The notes under the pieces are model-generated. The model searched no databases. It was not told where the DNA came from and saw nothing but the letters and a program-made list of their open reading frames with translations. DNA of 64,000 bases from Parietaria judaica (Eukaryota; Streptophyta; Magnoliopsida; Rosales; Urticaceae), in NCBI GenBank assembly GCA_954871525.1, contig OX940862.1, positions 46,555,732-46,619,731 on the forward strand, read 5' to 3'. Positions 12,003 to 24,094 of the stretch are shown here, piece after piece. Within the stretch, counting starts at the first letter, position 1, and each line of letters opens with the position of its first letter. The position numbers and the translations under genes were made by a program.

Positions 12003-12090
12003 CTAGCGGTATTTTCCATAACTAGCGGTAGTATTCTGTAACTAGCGGTAGTTACCCAAATCATATCGGTATGGATAACGGTAGTTTACC
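12003..12090 (+). repeat. Short tandem AACTAGCGGTA repeats
   Basis: Three copies of AACTAGCGGTA(TT/GT) separated by about 11-13 bp, followed by weaker ATCGGTATGG/AACGGTAG words. They share the TAGCGGTA core with the longer repeats at 7300-7705. Confidence 0.8.
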
Positions 12091-12115
12091 AAATCATACT
12101 GGGAGTCGACGAATC

Positions 12116-13403
12116 TAACTACATTAATCATCTCAGTATTCCTTTAAACCTTAAAATGGACCAAACCCTAAAATCCATGTACACCATGTAAACCCTAACA
12201 TTGAAACAAATTCAAAGTTTAAACAATGCTAGAAACATCGCAAAGTTTAAAAATAGACATTTACCTCCATTGAAGATGCTCGATATATGTCAGAGAACAA
12301 CAGAAGACGATGATTGGTCCCAAAGTATGCTTCTTGTTTCCTGGTTGCACGTCTCGATTAGAAGAAGAAGATGGTCGTTTATGCAACAGCCGGAAGTAAA
12401 GACAAGAGAGGCACAAAAGTATGTCGTCGGTTGTTGGAAGGAGGTCGGAGGATGAATCGAGGGATGGCGTTGGAAGGATCAAAGAGGGTCGGTTTTGGAG
12501 GGAAAACGAGGGGAAGCCGAAGATGAAGATGTGAGAGAAAATAAGAAATAATATTATAAAAGCTTATTGTGTTAACTGCCCCAAAGGGTAAATTCAAGAT
12601 TTTGTAAAATACAGTGTAAATCAAAAGGGCAAAATCGGCATTCCAAGTTCTTTACATTTAAAAATAATGCGAAAAGGAAATAAGGGATTAAAAAATAATT
12701 GTAAAAGAAATTACAGGTTATAACGAGGGTACCGAGCGAAACGACATCTCTAGTAAGGTCTTTTAGCAAATTCATTCCATCTTATTTTCGTATCCTTGTA
12801 TTTATTTACTATGTTTCAAACTTTTAATCATGGTATTAAACGTCGGGCAAACCAACCGGAAAGTCCTCGGCTCGCCGTTTCTAAGGAACGACATCCTGTC
12901 GCTGTTCATGTCGTTTTTCAACCTGCTGAAGCGTGTCATTGAGCATCCTGTCACAACGCCAATTGTCGTTTCTTCACAAAAATGATGAAAATTCACCAAA
13001 ATCCGGTTAGTGACGGAAATTTTTTTTGGGCAACGAGAGAAAGGCGCGTAGAGAGGGAGACAAAAGAGATATGGAGAGAAAGAGAGAGAGACAAAGAGAA
13101 GGAAGAGGGAGAGGGAGGAAGAGAGAAAGATAGATGAGAGGTTAGGTTAGGTTGTTAGAAAATGTTTTTAAATAGAGGTAAAAAAATTAAGGCTTCATTT
13201 TGATGGGTTAGATTTTTTTATGGGTCAGGGCCTTCAAACATAACTTAGACATTAAATAATTTTTATAGAATTAAATCTTATTGTTCTATGAAATTATACC
13301 TTATCATTTTATATTTTCATGGTATTGTAGCAAAAGGATTTTAAATTTATATATATATAGAGAGAGAGAGAGAGTTTTGAAGCTATTAATAAAATAAAAT
13401 AAT
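12116..13403. other. Gene-free stretch with purine-rich tract
   Basis: No coding region supported. Positions 13035-13135 are a strongly purine-rich GA/GGGA tract on the plus strand, and 13360-13376 is a short (AG)n run. The rest is AT-rich. It probably includes the right end of the Mutator-like element and the target of the copia insertion at 13404. Confidence 0.5.
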
Positions 13404-13995
13404 TTTAGGAAATGGCTAAATTGGGATTTGAGTCCGTTTGACTTTTTGGGTTTGACTCGACTACGTTAAATAAACACGGTAATTATGAGGTCAGTAATTA
13501 ATTATTTATTACTTAATGGGCTAAGACCCAGTTACTGGCCCCAAAATCCCATTAGGTCATTTAACCATGTGGACTATTTAAGCCACATGAGCTCATAATT
13601 TCACAATCCTTGCCTCAAAAAGAAACAAAAAATCGCCCCCTCCTCTAGCACAAGAGCGGACGAGTTATTTCTCCTCGCGGTTTGCAGTTCAATCACCTAT
13701 AGAGACCTAGCTGTCAATCAAGGAGATTTCCGGTCTTAGAGACGTTCCCGCAGCGACGTCGTGAACGAACTAGAGGCTTTGCAATTATGAAGCTAAGATA
13801 CAAAAAACGGAGCAGCCGATTGCATGAAAAAAGAGGAGAAATCGGCCAAATCTTCTACAATTAGAAAAAGTACCAAAAGTATGGTAATGTATCGAAACTG
13901 ATTCTCTTGATTTTCGAATTTAGTCTAGATTTACGTTTCGATGATATCCCGTGATTTTCGCCTCGGGATTGAAAAAATTCATCAAAACCCCAACA
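13404..13995 (+). repeat. 5' LTR of copia element 1
   Basis: Its start is mutated to TTTAGGAAAT (right LTR has TGTAGGAAAT); it ends CCCCAACA. Shares the stretch GGGATTTGAGTCCGTTTGAC with the right LTR at 20256-20846, plus a TATTTAAGCC promoter-like word (13566) and a final CCTCGGGATTGA segment. Confidence 0.92.
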
Positions 13996-14008
13996 ATTGT
14001 ATCCGAGC
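13996..14008 (+). other. Primer-binding site of copia element 1 (degenerate)
   Basis: ATTGTATCCGAGC immediately follows the left LTR and matches the initiator tRNA-Met consensus TGGTATCAGAGC except for two substitutions. Confidence 0.65.
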
Positions 14009-15960
14009 ATCTCTGAGTAATTTTTGAAAATTGGATTTTAGTTCCAAAATAATTTTCTATAATTTTAAAGATGTTTAAATTTTGAGTGGGAGCAATTTAA
14101 ATAGTTTTGATATATTATTTTGGGTAAAAAAAAAGAAAACGATGAGATTATCCTAAACGACACGGTTAGAAACACCATACCGAACAAGAGATATAATATT
14201 GGTCATGGACCACCAAAACTGGCGGCGTCGGCGGGCTCACGGCCGGCGGCACTGGTGGCAGTGCCATCATTGGTCAAAGAAGGGCGGTGGCTAGGGTTTC
14301 CTAAAACCCTACCCAAACCAATTCGTAATGGGCCTGGTCTGACCAGGCCCACGAATTTAAATTTGTTTATCTTTTTTTTTAATGATGTTGGGCTCAGCCC
14401 AGCACCCAACCCAATGGTTCTGGGTCTCACTCAGACCCCAGACCCAAGCCATAGGGGCTGAGTCCGACCCGACTCATCTCACCATGGTCGACCCAATCGG
14501 GTTGACCCGACTTGGGTCTAACCCACGCCTTACCAGGGTCTGACTAGACTCGTGGGTCAACCCGACCCGGTCAGACTTGGGTCCAACCGGCCCAGGGCTG
14601 GATCTGATCCAGCCAACGTGGGGTTTGGCTGCCCAGCCCAGAACAGTTCTGGACCTTATGTGCAGCCCATGGGCAGGGGCTTTTAAGCTCAGCCCAACCC
14701 AAATTTGACGAGCTGCCTTTAGGCTGCTTTTGCGGGCACGGGTTCCACTCGTGCCCTCCTCCCGACCCGATCCTAATTATATTTTAATATTTAAATTGAA
14801 TTTGCAATGTACATTTTATTTTTCTAAAAGATCTCGTTTGCGGTTAATACTTTATTGTATTCATAATTCTAATATTAAATATTTTAAACTCATATAAACT
14901 TCAAAAAGGTTTAGGAATTAATAATTAGAATTATGTAAAGTATTGTATCGTTGCATTTTCTATTTAAATTAGTTAAATAGATATTAAAATGCTAAATCTA
15001 ATTTATACATGTATAAATTATAAAGTATAGTTAATTAAATGTTTATGTGAGATGTATAATTATTTATTATGAAATAATTATATAAAATAGAAGATTAATA
15101 GTAATATTCTAAGATCACACTTTTTGCATTTAATTCGTAATATTTAGTCATTATCCGATTTGACTATATCAAAGTCTACTACTAAATAAGCTAATTAATT
15201 TTATTTTTTTAGTAATAGGCTAAGGAAACGGATCGCCATAAAAACCATCGGTTTATTAGGTTCATAGTCTTCCTTGTATTGGGTCCTCGTTATGTGTTTG
15301 GGTGGATCTAAGTAGGCCTCTCATGCCGGTGGGGTACTTTTTCTTATCATGTCGCATGCGCGAAGGACACCATATCCAGATTTATCAGGATCAGATCCTC
15401 CTGCCTTAATACATGGATTGTACCTAACCGGGGAACCTAATAAGATTAGGCACCGGAGACTAAGTTATAAAAATAGGTTAGAAGGGAATAATTGTTTTAG
15501 TTCTAACCATCCGGAATTATATCTGATATAAATACATTCGTTGTTTAAACCCGAGCTCTTAAATTATTAGAATTGGTGAGGATTACTTGTCTAATAAATT
15601 TATTTACGAAATATCATTAAAGTCCTAATGTTATTTTATTACATTTATAATAACGAGTTTATTATTATTTACATGTTTATTAGAATTACTAATTATGCCC
15701 ATTATAATTTCAATTAAATATATAAGAAAAAAGTGTCAGCAAAACAAATACTTGAAAGATATTTTCAAGTATAAGAAAACAAGTTCCCAAACAGAGGAAA
15801 GAAATTTCTAAGGAATGGCAACGACTTCTGAAAATTATGTTCAGAGCCGTGATAAAGAAAAGATTTTTCATAAATGATGAAAATTTTATTTTTAAGCCAC
15901 CTGTTAAAACTTCCACAATAGATAAGAATGCTTATGGGAAGCATTGAGATAATTATAAAA
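14009..15960 (+). other. Leader/gag region of copia element 1, no readable gene
   Basis: About 1.9 kb between primer-binding site and the first pol similarity. Positions 14320-14770 are unusually GC-rich and filled with short direct repeats of GACCCGACT, GGGTCTAAC and CCAGCCCA words. 14770-15700 is AT-rich. I could not identify a gag frame or zinc knuckle; gag is either eroded beyond recognition or replaced. Confidence 0.5.
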
Positions 15961-16559
15961 TTCTTATCAAAAGCATAATGGCATTGAATTTTGGAAGTTC
16001 ATTCAACATGTTCACAAGGTGTATGAGAGGCAAGTACAACACGAGTGATGTAAGATTATAGAGAGCTTATGGAGTTCCAAAATATCTGTAAACTCTGAAG
16101 TTGGATATCATTTTCTGAATATGATAACTATCTTTAAAAAGATAGCTCACATAAGGGGCGAGATCATTAGCAAACTCTTCTTTAACATTGTGTTGGATTC
16201 CTTGCCCTACTTTCACAAACTGTTTGTGATGAAATAACATAGAAGGCAATTGAATTGCGGCTCTCACAGCAAAAAGGTGAATGAGACTCCAATCTTAATG
16301 TGTTCACATAAGTGATGTAACATATGGTTGGGTCCCAAGATCTAAAAGTGTGTTCACTACAAGTAACGAGGAATGTCCGACTTATCTTGATGAAATGAAG
16401 AAGACAGAGTAATTACTCATCTTCAGGTACAAATAATTTTAAGATAGTCTGACTATTTCAAAAGGACACATGTTTAATATATATGATATTTAACATTGTA
16501 CCAAAGGCTAAGACCGTACAAACTCAAAATGGCCTATCTCTAGAATTGTCGACTGGGTC

Positions 16560-19060
16560 ATAATAACAAGAGGTGCATTACCAAGATCCATATTTATGGA
16601 CATCTTGATCGTTATGATTATGAATCTTACGAGAAATGCAAACCTTGCTTATGAAGCACATTCAAAGGGACGCGTTGGCTATTGATTGTGACATTGAACC
16701 TCACACATTCATGTGTATGTGGTCCACTGCCCAATCATGCTGAGGAAAGCTAAAGGTACTTCAATCTAATCGAGATAGTTAATATTTTGAGCTATCAATA
16801 TAAAGCTTTCTAGAGAGACAAAAGGTTTTTCTCGTCATTGACTCCTCCGGCTGCATCCGAGAGAATAAATCGGACTCTGTTAGACATAGTTCGTTTTATG
16901 AGCAAAACGGGATATGCCAATGTCCATTATAAGAAAAAGCACTTTTAACTGATGCTACCATCATCAATACTGATTCCGACGACACCATATCATATATGGT
17001 AAGGGATAAAACCTAACATGTCGTTTACGAGAATAAAGGACTACGAGTCTACGTTAAAAGATTGACGACATACTAGATTTACCTTAGGCCTGACAAATGT
17101 CAGATTGTGGGATACCTAAAGGAAACTAAGGGTACTACTTCTACTACCCAAAAGTCTACAAAATAGTTGCGGGAAGTTAGGTAATTTTTCTGGAAGGAGA
17201 AATTCGTACAAGAAATTCTAGTGGGAGAAAGAATGGACTTCATGAAGTACATGATTAAAAATATCTCGAGGAACATAAGATGAACACAAAGGATGCTCAA
17301 CTAGCGGTTGACGAAACTCTAGATAAGATCATGGAGTAAAGTCAAGTCAAAGATAAGATACTTCATATATAATATATATATGTATATATGAAGTATATGA
17401 GCAACCCAATATGACACAACCAACACTTATAATGAAGTGGTTGAAGGTGAAAACTCAAAGAAATGGCTAGGAGCCATGAAATCTGAAATGGACACCATGT
17501 GCACAAACTAAGTATTTGACTTGGTTGGAGCACCCAAAAGTCCAAGGCCCATAGGATGCAAGTGGATCTACAAATGAAGATATACATGGACGGTAAAGTA
17601 CAAATGTATAACGGGAGACTTGTACAGAAATGATTCCAACAAGTTCATAGTAGAGACTAAGAGGAAACGTTCTATCCTATTACCATGATTAAGTCCATTA
17701 GAATTTTGCTTGCAATTGCCGTTTTTTATGATTATGAAATCTGGAAAAGATGTGAATAATGTGTTTTAGAACGAGATTATGGAAAGGAATGTGTATTAGA
17801 CACAACCTAAATAACTTCATCGATCAAAAGCATGCCTTTGAGGCATGCAAATTGAATAGATTTATATATACATATATAGTCTAAAGAAAGCATCCAAGAG
17901 CGGAAATCAATGTTTTGATGAAGCAATTTTTGAATTTGACTTCATCGAAAGACAAAGATTACCTTGCGTATATACATTTTCTACCTCCCGTAAGCTCGAA
18001 ACTCGGACCTTGAGAGAAGCCGCAGTTGACTGCTATTTTGGCCTAGATGATCCTGATACGCACATGGGGATTCAAATTGTACAAGATAGTTGGAGCAAAG
18101 TAATACTTTTAAGAGGATAGAAAATGGTACGACGGAACTTCTTTCAAGTAAAGGAGTGATTGAAAAATTGTTTCTCAATAAAAGACTTAAATGAGACTAC
18201 TATATTCTAGGAGTCACATTTATAGAGATAAGGCTAAAAGAATACTAGCCCTAAGTGTAAGTATATAAGTATTGGAAGGTTATTAAGATGCTTCAATGTG
18301 GACCACCAAAACTAAGGGCTCATCTAATGACCCACGAGTTACATCTTTCAAGTAAGCGGTACCCTGAAACTTCATAGCAAAACTAATATGAAGGAAAGGT
18401 TCCTTATTCTACTGCTATTTGCTTCATAGTGAATGCTATGCTATTTACCTGTTCTGATGTATCATTTGGCTTAAGCATGAAAAGTCGGTTCCAAATCTAA
18501 TCCTGATTATAGTCACTAGACTACCGTAAAGAGTATCTTGAGTTACCTTAACATGTGCAATGATAGATCCCATGTTTATGACGGTGTTGGTTAGTTTAAA
18601 CATTATTAATTATACTGATGCAAACTTCTAAACTGACCAAGATTATTTTTATCGCAAATAAGATATGTTATCTGTAAGATAGTGGTGCAATTACTTGAAT
18701 AATTGCAAGTAAGCTATTGTAGCTAACTAAACCATTGAAGCTGTGTACATAGCTGCATCTGATGCGGTTAAGGATGCCACATGGTTCAGAAAATTTATTT
18801 CTAATCTCAGTGTAGTCCCTGGAATCAGTGATCCAATGCGAATCCTTTCTTAAAACAACGGAGTCAAAGCATGAGACAAAGAATCAAAATCATAAGACAA
18901 CTAAGCACGTCCTTAGAAAATTCCTAACGGATCAAAGACATAGTTGATCGGATGGAAATTTCGGTAAAAGGAGTTGACACAGAAGAAAACATGGCTGACC
19001 CGATGTCCAAAGCTTTGTCGGAAGGAAAGCATTTTTGTCATATATAATCTAGAGGGATCA
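16560..19060 (+). pseudogene. Copia pol remnant (integrase, RT, RNase H)
   Basis: Recognisable pieces in order. Gag-pre-integrase zinc-binding text DYESYEKCKPCL at about 16615-16650. Integrase core end SERINRTLLDIVRFMSKTGY at about 16850-16915. RT N-terminus KWLGAMKSEMDTMCTN and GCKWIYK at 17459-17577. RNase H text AVYIAASDAVKDATWFRKF at about 18735-18795, followed near 18980 by ENMADPMSKALSEGKHF, the usual copia C-terminal block. Many stops and frameshifts interrupt all of it. No catalytic YVDD box could be read. Domain order INT-RT-RH defines the copia superfamily. Confidence 0.85.
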
Positions 19061-20255
19061 TAGACCTCTAGATGTCTGTGGTCTATTCTCACACGTTAGA
19101 ATTTTACTTTATTAACAAGTATCAATTTAAGAACAAATTTATTTTATTTATTAAAGTTTGAGCATAATTATAATTCATAGAGGTAATTTTCATCATTTCA
19201 TGTTCATATCAGTATTAAAGTATATTTAATTATTGATATCGACATAAAGAAAATGAGGTCCCTAGAAATCAGAAATTGTTATCTAAAATTGTCCTCAGTA
19301 AAAGAAGATCACGTGATGAAATCAAGGGACAAAAGTGATACTTCAAAATTGACTTGTACATGTTATTGAGAAAAGGAAATGTTTTTGATATCTCGGAGAT
19401 ATTCTCGAACATGAAGGCACTAGTTGTGAAAAACTAGCAGTGTTGGACGTGACTCACGCTTTGACAGATTTACATAAAAATCAACCTTATAGTATAAGAG
19501 GGCACGAAAAACTCGAGAGCAATGATGTAAAGATTTTCTTAAGGTTTGAGAATCTCCATGAGTCCACTACCTAGCAAGAGGTATACTTTGATTATAGTCA
19601 AACGCTTCTGGTAACTCAGAAGTTATAAAACTGCAATTAAGTATGTCTCGAACTTTGTAGAGTGGAATGGACATTCAAGAAAACAATCATCTACCTAATT
19701 AATGAGGGAAATACACTAATGGCCTTCTGAAGGCTAAGAGTACCAGAAATATGTGGCCACAGACAAATTAAAATTGTTTTAATTTGGTTGTTCAATACTC
19801 TCATCCCAATCAGGAAAAAGGAATTCGGCATAACATATGTGTCAAACCATGGTTTGTTTCTGACTCGTAAAAATGTTGTAGGAATAAGTCATCAAGAAAA
19901 GTTAAGAGTGAGCTTAAAAAAATGGTTAAAGTCATTAACTTTATTCCAAGGATCAATATGTTCAAGCAGATTGAGGGAAGTTATGTAGAGCTAGAAACGT
20001 CTCACTTCTTATAGAATTTTTTTGTGGCTAATACTGCTGAGTCCTAAGGAGTCACACCGAACTTGCTAGAGGAAGCAGAGTACGATGGTAAATTCACAAA
20101 GAAAGAAATTCCTTATGCGACGACAGAACACAAGGTATACATGGTCATAGTGATGCAAGAGGTATATCAAATCCCGGCATCATTTGTTGTCATGTCTATG
20201 CATGAAAGTACAAGAGGAGATATCCAATCCTGGTACATTCTTGCAAGTGGGAGAC
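19061..20255 (+). other. 3' non-coding part of copia element 1 with polypurine tract
   Basis: About 1.2 kb between the RNase H remnant and the right LTR with no supported coding region. It ends in the polypurine tract GCAAGTGGGAGAC immediately before the 3' LTR. Confidence 0.6.
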
Positions 20256-20846
20256 TGTAGGAAATGCCCGAATTGGGATTTGAGTCCGTTTGACTTTTCA
20301 GGTCTTACCTGACTACATTAAATAAGCACGGTAATTATGAGGTCAGTAATTAATTAATTATGACCTAATGGGCTTAGACCCAGTTACTTGGCCCAAAAGC
20401 CCATTAGGTAATTTATCCTTGTGGACTATTTAAGCCGCATGGAGCTCATAATTTCACAATCCCTGCTCGAGAGAAACAAAATCACCCCCCTCCTCTAGCA
20501 GAAGAGTGATCGAGTTTTCTCTCCCCGTGTTCTAGTCGATTTGCCGTTCAATCACCGAGAGAGACCTAGATGTCAATCAAGGAGATTTGTGGTCTCAGCG
20601 ACGTTCTCGCAGCGATGTGGTGGACGAACTAGAGGCTTTACAATTGTGAAGTTAAGATCCGAAAAACCCAGCAGCTGATCGCACGAAGAACGAGGAAAAA
20701 TCGGCTAAATCTTCTACAGTTGGCAAAAGTAACAAAAGTATGATAATGTATCGAAACTGATTCTCTTGAATTTTTCCTGGATCTACGTTTCGATGATATC
20801 CTGTGAATTTTTCCTCGGGATTGAGAAAAGTCATAAAAAACCAACA
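20256..20846 (+). repeat. 3' LTR of copia element 1
   Basis: Begins TGTAGGAAATGCCCG after the polypurine tract and ends AAACCAACA, followed by the ATAAT duplication. Homologous to 13404-13995 throughout with scattered substitutions and small indels. Confidence 0.93.
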
Positions 20847-20982
20847 ATAATTACTTAATTTATAAGTAAAACAAAAGTATAATTAATTCTTATAGTAATA
20901 ATATGTTAATAATAGAATTCTTGTATTATTTTTCACAATTTACGTCGACATTCTAATCTGCATAAAGAATGCCAATGAAATT

Positions 20983-21079
20983 ATGCGGTATTTTTGGCAT
21001 GCGGCATGCCCCTTTTTCGGATTTGTTCGTAAAATGGAGATTGTGAAACGGCATCGACAATCAACATTTAACACCTTGG
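20983..21079 (+). repeat. GCGGCATGCC dispersed repeat, copy A
   Basis: Shares GGCATGCGGCATGCCC, GTAAAA(T/C)GGA, GTGAAACGGCATCG and a terminal CACCTTGGTT with a longer copy at 25011-25161. Identity unknown. It lies just outside the second copia element, while the other copy lies inside it. Confidence 0.6.
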
Positions 21080-21719
21080 TTTCAATTATACCACTTTTTC
21101 ATTTATTTTTATTATACCACTTGTTATAAATCAAGGGATTTTGTGGATGTTAATATTGTGATAGTCAACTATGTGATTACTTTGTAATATTCACATTTAT
21201 TGTATTTCTCATTTCTATCTCTCTCAAGCCTAATAAATAGATACATATGAGATCCATTGTAACACTCTCTCAAGATAATAATACTATGTATTTCCTCTCT
21301 CTCAATTTCTATCGTTCCTAGTTTATAACGCATGAATGTTCTAATAAATTGAGGTAATAGTCTAATGCATAACAAATTCTTTTTTTCTTTTTTCTTTTTT
21401 ATTGCGATGATGGAGACATGACAATAAATTTCTTGTGAGACATTCAATCATAAAGGCTAGCTATTTTTGTTTCATATTCATGCGATAATTGTAATAGTTA
21501 ATAATTTGAAGAAAATAAAAGAAAAAACGTTCAGGATAACCTAGCAAGGTTTTAATTAGAAAGAAAAAAAATATACCGAAACCCTAGCATAACCCTCTAT
21601 AATAACACATATACCGTGTGAATTTACTATTTGATTTTAAATGTAATGACAAATCTTTTTTATATACACACGATATCAAACCCATTATATACGTATATGT
21701 AATGGGTGTATTTTATAAC

Positions 21720-22960
21720 GGTTATTTAACAAAGAAAAAATATTACTTTTAATGAAAAAACATCAATCTCAACCAGCTAGAGCAACGCTATTCCTCAAAG
21801 CAAATGCGATAATAAGTAACGGATGCGAGCATAATAAGAATTCTAGGCGGGGACGTGGTCATGGAAATGGACATGGTCGTGGTCGCGGTTATGGAGGTGG
21901 TCGATGTTGAGGTAAGAAGATCACCTCCAGTCACGATTGGTGTAAGTCCACTTTTATATTACCTTAGAGTTCAGGCCATTCCGTTAAAACTAAATCACGT
22001 TGGCGAAAATGAATGGGTTTAAAAATAATTCAGACACTTGAGAATTTTGGAGTGTGAAAATGTTGTATAATCTTGTGTAAGATTTTTTGATCGATCCATG
22101 TTTACATTGCTTAGCACCCTATTTATAGAGCTTAGTAACTGAGATCCGACCTCATAAATGCTTGCTTACCAAATGCGTTTAATTCCCTCATAATTGCTAT
22201 GATTTTGTAGCAACAATTGTGGGTGTAACTATCGTCATCATCCCTAAAGCGCCTCACGCGTTGCGCTGATTTCTCTTTGTCATCTTCGTCTTCGTCGTCT
22301 GCTTGTTGGCCTCGTCTAAAAGTCACACTTTGTGACTTACTTTCATCATCCTTCGGTCTTATATAGTGATGGGACCTTGTCTATGAGGCCTTATCGACGA
22401 GGTTGTGCTAAAGTGCACCATTCTCATCGACATGCATCTTCCTCGCCTAAATTCATCGCTCCGCTTACTTATGACTGTTGACTTCTGGGTAACTAGACCC
22501 TTTGACCTGGCCAACGATCCTTTTGTTGCTATTGGGCCCCTTTGATTTAGGCCCAAATATTTGAACGACAGAGATAGATTTTTCATATCAATGTAAGTTT
22601 ATGTGGAAGAAATCGTACCTCAACATTCGTGGTGGTAATTTTAGAGGTGTTTGTGGTCGCGGTTTTGGATGTGGTCATGTTTTTTATCACCAAAATACTT
22701 CAAATTTCTGGAAGCAATACCAAACGACAACGAGAAGTGGAATAATGATATAGGCAAGAAAAATGGAAATATGGCGCCCAACAATAATGAAAGCATAATT
22801 CATCAATGTAGCGGGACAGGCCATCGGAGCCGCACTTGTTGTACACGTAAGCACCTAGTTGGTCTTTATCAGGCTTCAGTTAAAGGAAAAGGCCTAGAGA
22901 TGAGCTTTGCCGAGAATAACACCAATTTGAAAGTTAAGGATTTCTTTGAAGATATCGATG
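21720..22960 (+). pseudogene. Copia-type gag remnant with zinc knuckle, split by an insert
   Basis: Left part (to 21904) reads KKHQSQPARATLFLKANA-like text and then RRGRGHGNGHGRGRGYGGGR, a Gly/Arg-rich nucleic-acid-binding tail. Right part (22626 on) contains CSGTGHRSRTC, matching a CX2CX4HX4C zinc knuckle with its first cysteine just outside the visible frame or lost, then HLVGLYQASVKGKG. Gag proteins with a Gly-rich tail, a GHWSRTC-like knuckle and HLVDLYQAS text are common in one group of plant copia elements. The frame breaks after the knuckle. The 721-bp element at 21905-22625 interrupts it. Confidence 0.7.
21905..22625 (+). mobile_element. 721-bp insert with TGTTGAGGTA / TACCTCAACA ends
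   Basis: Interrupts the Gly/Arg-rich gag coding region. The ends are perfect 10-bp inverted repeats (11 bp if the adjoining A and T are counted), flanked by TCG on both sides (21901-21903 and 22627-22629). TG...CA ends, a CTATTTATAG TATA-like box near 22120 and no coding region fit a solo LTR. A 3-bp duplication with 11-bp inverted repeats would instead fit a small DNA transposon. I cannot decide between these. Confidence 0.65.
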
Positions 22961-22961
22961 A

Positions 22962-23260
22962 GAATAATATAAATTATTGGCACGAGTCAAGATTTTTTGC
23001 GATATGATGTTGTATTCCACCAAAGCACACATAAAATGGGTTATCTTAAGATATAAGAATCACCTTACTGATCTAGTCTAATTATTTTGTTAATTCCTCC
23101 ATTGATTTTAGATAATTGTTGAAATCAAGGTTCTCAACTAATTAGGGATATCATGCATCAAGCCAATAATATAAATTAAAGGCACGAGTCAAGATCTTTT
23201 GCGATATGATATTGTATTCCACCAAAGCACAGATAAAATGGGTTCTCTTAAGAACGGGAA
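22962..23260 (+). repeat. Partial tandem duplication of about 95 bp
   Basis: Positions 22962-23058 and 23165-23255 share AATAATATAAATTA, GGCACGAGTCAAGATYTTTT and GCGATATGATRTTGTATTCC followed by ACCAAAGCACA, with a few mismatches. The duplicated block begins at the end of the gag remnant. Confidence 0.85.
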
Positions 23261-23373
23261 AATATTTGATTGATAAATTTGTCATTATAAGGGAAGAAAA
23301 TAGACTGTTGAATATGCATATAGAAATTGAAATTATTATGATCTTTTTATATCGCCAATTACTTAAGAAGAGT

Positions 23374-23379
<6 letters not shown>

Positions 23380-23404
<25 letters not shown>
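23380..23404. repeat. (TA)n microsatellite
   Basis: Uninterrupted TA run of about 12 units inside copia element 2. Confidence 0.9.
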
Positions 23405-23407
<3 letters not shown>

Positions 23408-23932
23408 AACTATGCTTCCATTCCAATAGGATATTTAGATTAAAGCAAGATATTAAAATGTTACTCGAATCCCAAAAACATTATAAAATTGCAAGGAGCA
23501 TATAATTAAATAGACATATTAAAGAGGTATGTTTTCCTAAAGAACCCATTTTAAAACCATAGAAGGATATCGAGTAGCTGGAAATTATTGAAAAATAAAC
23601 GAGCTCGTAAGTTGTGTCGTTATATTGAACAAATGGGATCGATAGTTGTTAGAAATTGTGGACAACACGTTACATACAAATTAGCGCTATATAAATAGAA
23701 AAGAAATATAAAGGATCTTGATTGTTGAGAAAATTGAAATTGAATAAAGTTGGCCAAATATAAAGATGTGATATTGGACCACCAGTCCAGATATTTTGAA
23801 GTGGACATCCTATTGAAGTACAAAGATATAGGAGAATTTAAATTGAATTATATTAATGTGTCATATCACAAGAACCTTTCGCGAATCGTGGCAGTTAATA
23901 TCCTCACGCGGTGGACACAGTATATGTGGGAG

Positions 23933-24094
23933 CAGTGGCGGAACTACCCTTGTGGGTAGTGTGGCTAGAGCCACCCCAAAAAAAAAAATTGACCTTTTTA
24001 GCACTAATGTTTAAATTGTTTACAAATAAACCCCTTTTATTTGCACTATAAATTTAAACCAGACACCCCGAAGTTTAAATCCTAGTTCCGCTTA
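23933..24094. mobile_element. hAT-like MITE, 162 bp, 8-bp TSD
   Basis: Starts CAGTGGCGGAACTA, a common plant hAT terminus. The right end carries the inverse TAGTTCCGC followed by three unmatched bases. Flanks are TGTGGGAG (23925-23932) and TGTGTGAG (24095-24102), an 8-bp duplication with one mismatch, as hAT elements make. The interior is AT-rich and non-coding. Confidence 0.75.

Larger units (their letters stand above)
7240..12790 (+). mobile_element. Decayed Mutator-like transposon region (borders approximate)
   Basis: Between the TSD of the gypsy derivative and a gene-free stretch lie a mudrA-like N-terminal fragment (plus strand), a DUF1985 gene remnant (minus strand) and TAGCGGTA repeats on both sides. 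Large plant Mutator-like elements are known to carry Ulp1/DUF1985-type genes beside mudrA, so one element is the simplest reading. I could not identify terminal inverted repeats or a 9-bp target duplication, so borders and unity are inferences. A solo LTR (8152-10965) interrupts it and most of the transposase is missing. Confidence 0.45.
13404..20846 (+). mobile_element. Ty1/copia element, full length but decayed, TSD ATAAT
   Basis: LTRs at 13404-13995 (592 bp) and 20256-20846 (591 bp) share TGTAGGAAAT-type starts and CCAACA ends. The direct repeat ATAAT flanks at 13399-13403 and 20847-20851. A primer-binding site-like TTGTATCCGAGC follows the left LTR, and the purine tract AAGTGGGAGAC precedes the right one. 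Coding sequence for integrase, reverse transcriptase and RNase H is recognisable between them in copia order on the plus strand, but stops and frameshifts occur every few dozen codons. The LTRs differ at many positions, so the insertion is old. Confidence 0.92.
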
